From Nitrosopumilales archaeon (GTDB lineage: Archaea > Thermoproteota > Nitrososphaeria > Nitrososphaerales > Nitrosopumilaceae): a stretch of DNA of 5,859 bases. The translations under genes and the position numbers were made by a program. The stretch lies in the NCBI GenBank assembly GCA_016838795.1, contig JAEHKQ010000243.1, positions 1 through 5,859 on the forward strand, given 5' to 3'. Position 1 is the stretch's first letter. Every line of letters begins with the position of its first letter. Below, one piece after another: positions 5,633-5,859 of the stretch. The notes beneath the pieces were generated by a model, which worked only from the letters and a program-made list of their open reading frames with translations, did not search any database and was not told the origin of the DNA.

Positions 5633-5859
5633 GTGAAACGACTCTTAGCTGTCCTAGGATTCTTTGTAATTCTATTGATGCCTTCATATGCCAATGCACA
5701 GACACCTGATAGAATTTCTCTATTAGACAACTTTGGAGTATACGATAAAGGCGACCAGCTTTTTATCTTTGGCAGCCTTGCAAATGTTTTTCCAGACTCA
5801 TTTTTAATTTTACAAATAGTAAACCCAAATGATGATCTATGTCAAATTCAGCAGTTAAC
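5633..5859 (+). CDS. secreted protein of unknown function, 3' end outside window
   Basis: Seventy-five codons are visible and the frame is still open at the window end. Residues 1-22 form a clear signal peptide: KR, a hydrophobic core LLAVLGFFVILLM, then PSYANA with cleavage expected before Gln23. The mature part begins with ISLLDNFGVYDKGDQLFIFG (29-48), then FLILQIVNPNDDLCQIQQL (57-75) with one Cys at 70, and looks like beta-strand-rich extracellular sequence. I associate the NPxxDLCQIQQL style with thaumarchaeal exported proteins, some ending in a PEFG-CTERM-like sorting signal, but that is memory and the C-terminus is not visible. The GTG start is supported by the complete signal peptide and by the TATA-like box 26 nt upstream; the in-frame ATG at 5678 would remove most of the signal peptide. 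Function unknown. Confidence 0.75.
   Translation, partial: MKRLLAVLGFFVILLMPSYANAQTPDRISLLDNFGVYDKGDQLFIFGSLANVFPDSFLILQIVNPNDDLCQIQQL

Noticed and set aside
1..5859. Mobile element, CRISPR array, tRNA or rRNA
   Set aside because: I saw no transposase or integrase, no regularly spaced repeats, no terminal inverted repeats and no tRNA-like cloverleaf; non-coding space totals only about 230 bp.

Overview
The window looks like chromosomal DNA of an AT-rich mesophilic archaeon, most likely an ammonia-oxidising Thaumarchaeon (Nitrososphaerota) of the Nitrosopumilus type. The reasons are frequent ATA and AGA codons, archaeal TATA-like boxes about 26 nt upstream of start codons (the leaderless arrangement), a DUF2070-type membrane protein (an archaeal family as far as I know), and a large solute-binding protein with a C-terminal membrane anchor. 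The lineage is inferred from protein style and promoters. No rRNA or other definitive marker is present.

There are five protein genes on strictly alternating strands, filling almost the whole window. (1) 1-1680 (+): C-terminal 559 codons of a DUF2070 multi-pass membrane protein with a His/Asp-rich soluble domain. (2) 1667-2299 (-): a winged-helix protein fused to a PD-(D/E)XK nuclease domain, overlapping gene 1 tail to tail by 14 bp. (3) 2395-4872 (+): an 825-residue family-5 (peptide/nickel-type) ABC substrate-binding protein whose two halves are in reverse order relative to OppA/DppA, as in a circular permutation. (4) 4876-5496 (-): a 206-residue class I SAM-dependent methyltransferase that ends 3 bp from gene 3. 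(5) 5633-5859 (+): the first 75 codons of a secreted protein starting with GTG, cut off by the window end.

The only non-coding stretches are two divergent promoter regions, 2300-2394 and 5497-5632. Three of the four starts in the window have a TATA-like box centred 25-26 nt upstream and so look leaderless. The methyltransferase instead has a Shine-Dalgarno sequence. Every gene appears to be transcribed alone, so no operon links their functions. Three of the five products are predicted to act at or outside the membrane. I see no tRNA, rRNA, CRISPR array, insertion sequence or other mobile element. The most notable observation is the permuted substrate-binding protein, which has no permease or ATPase genes beside it.
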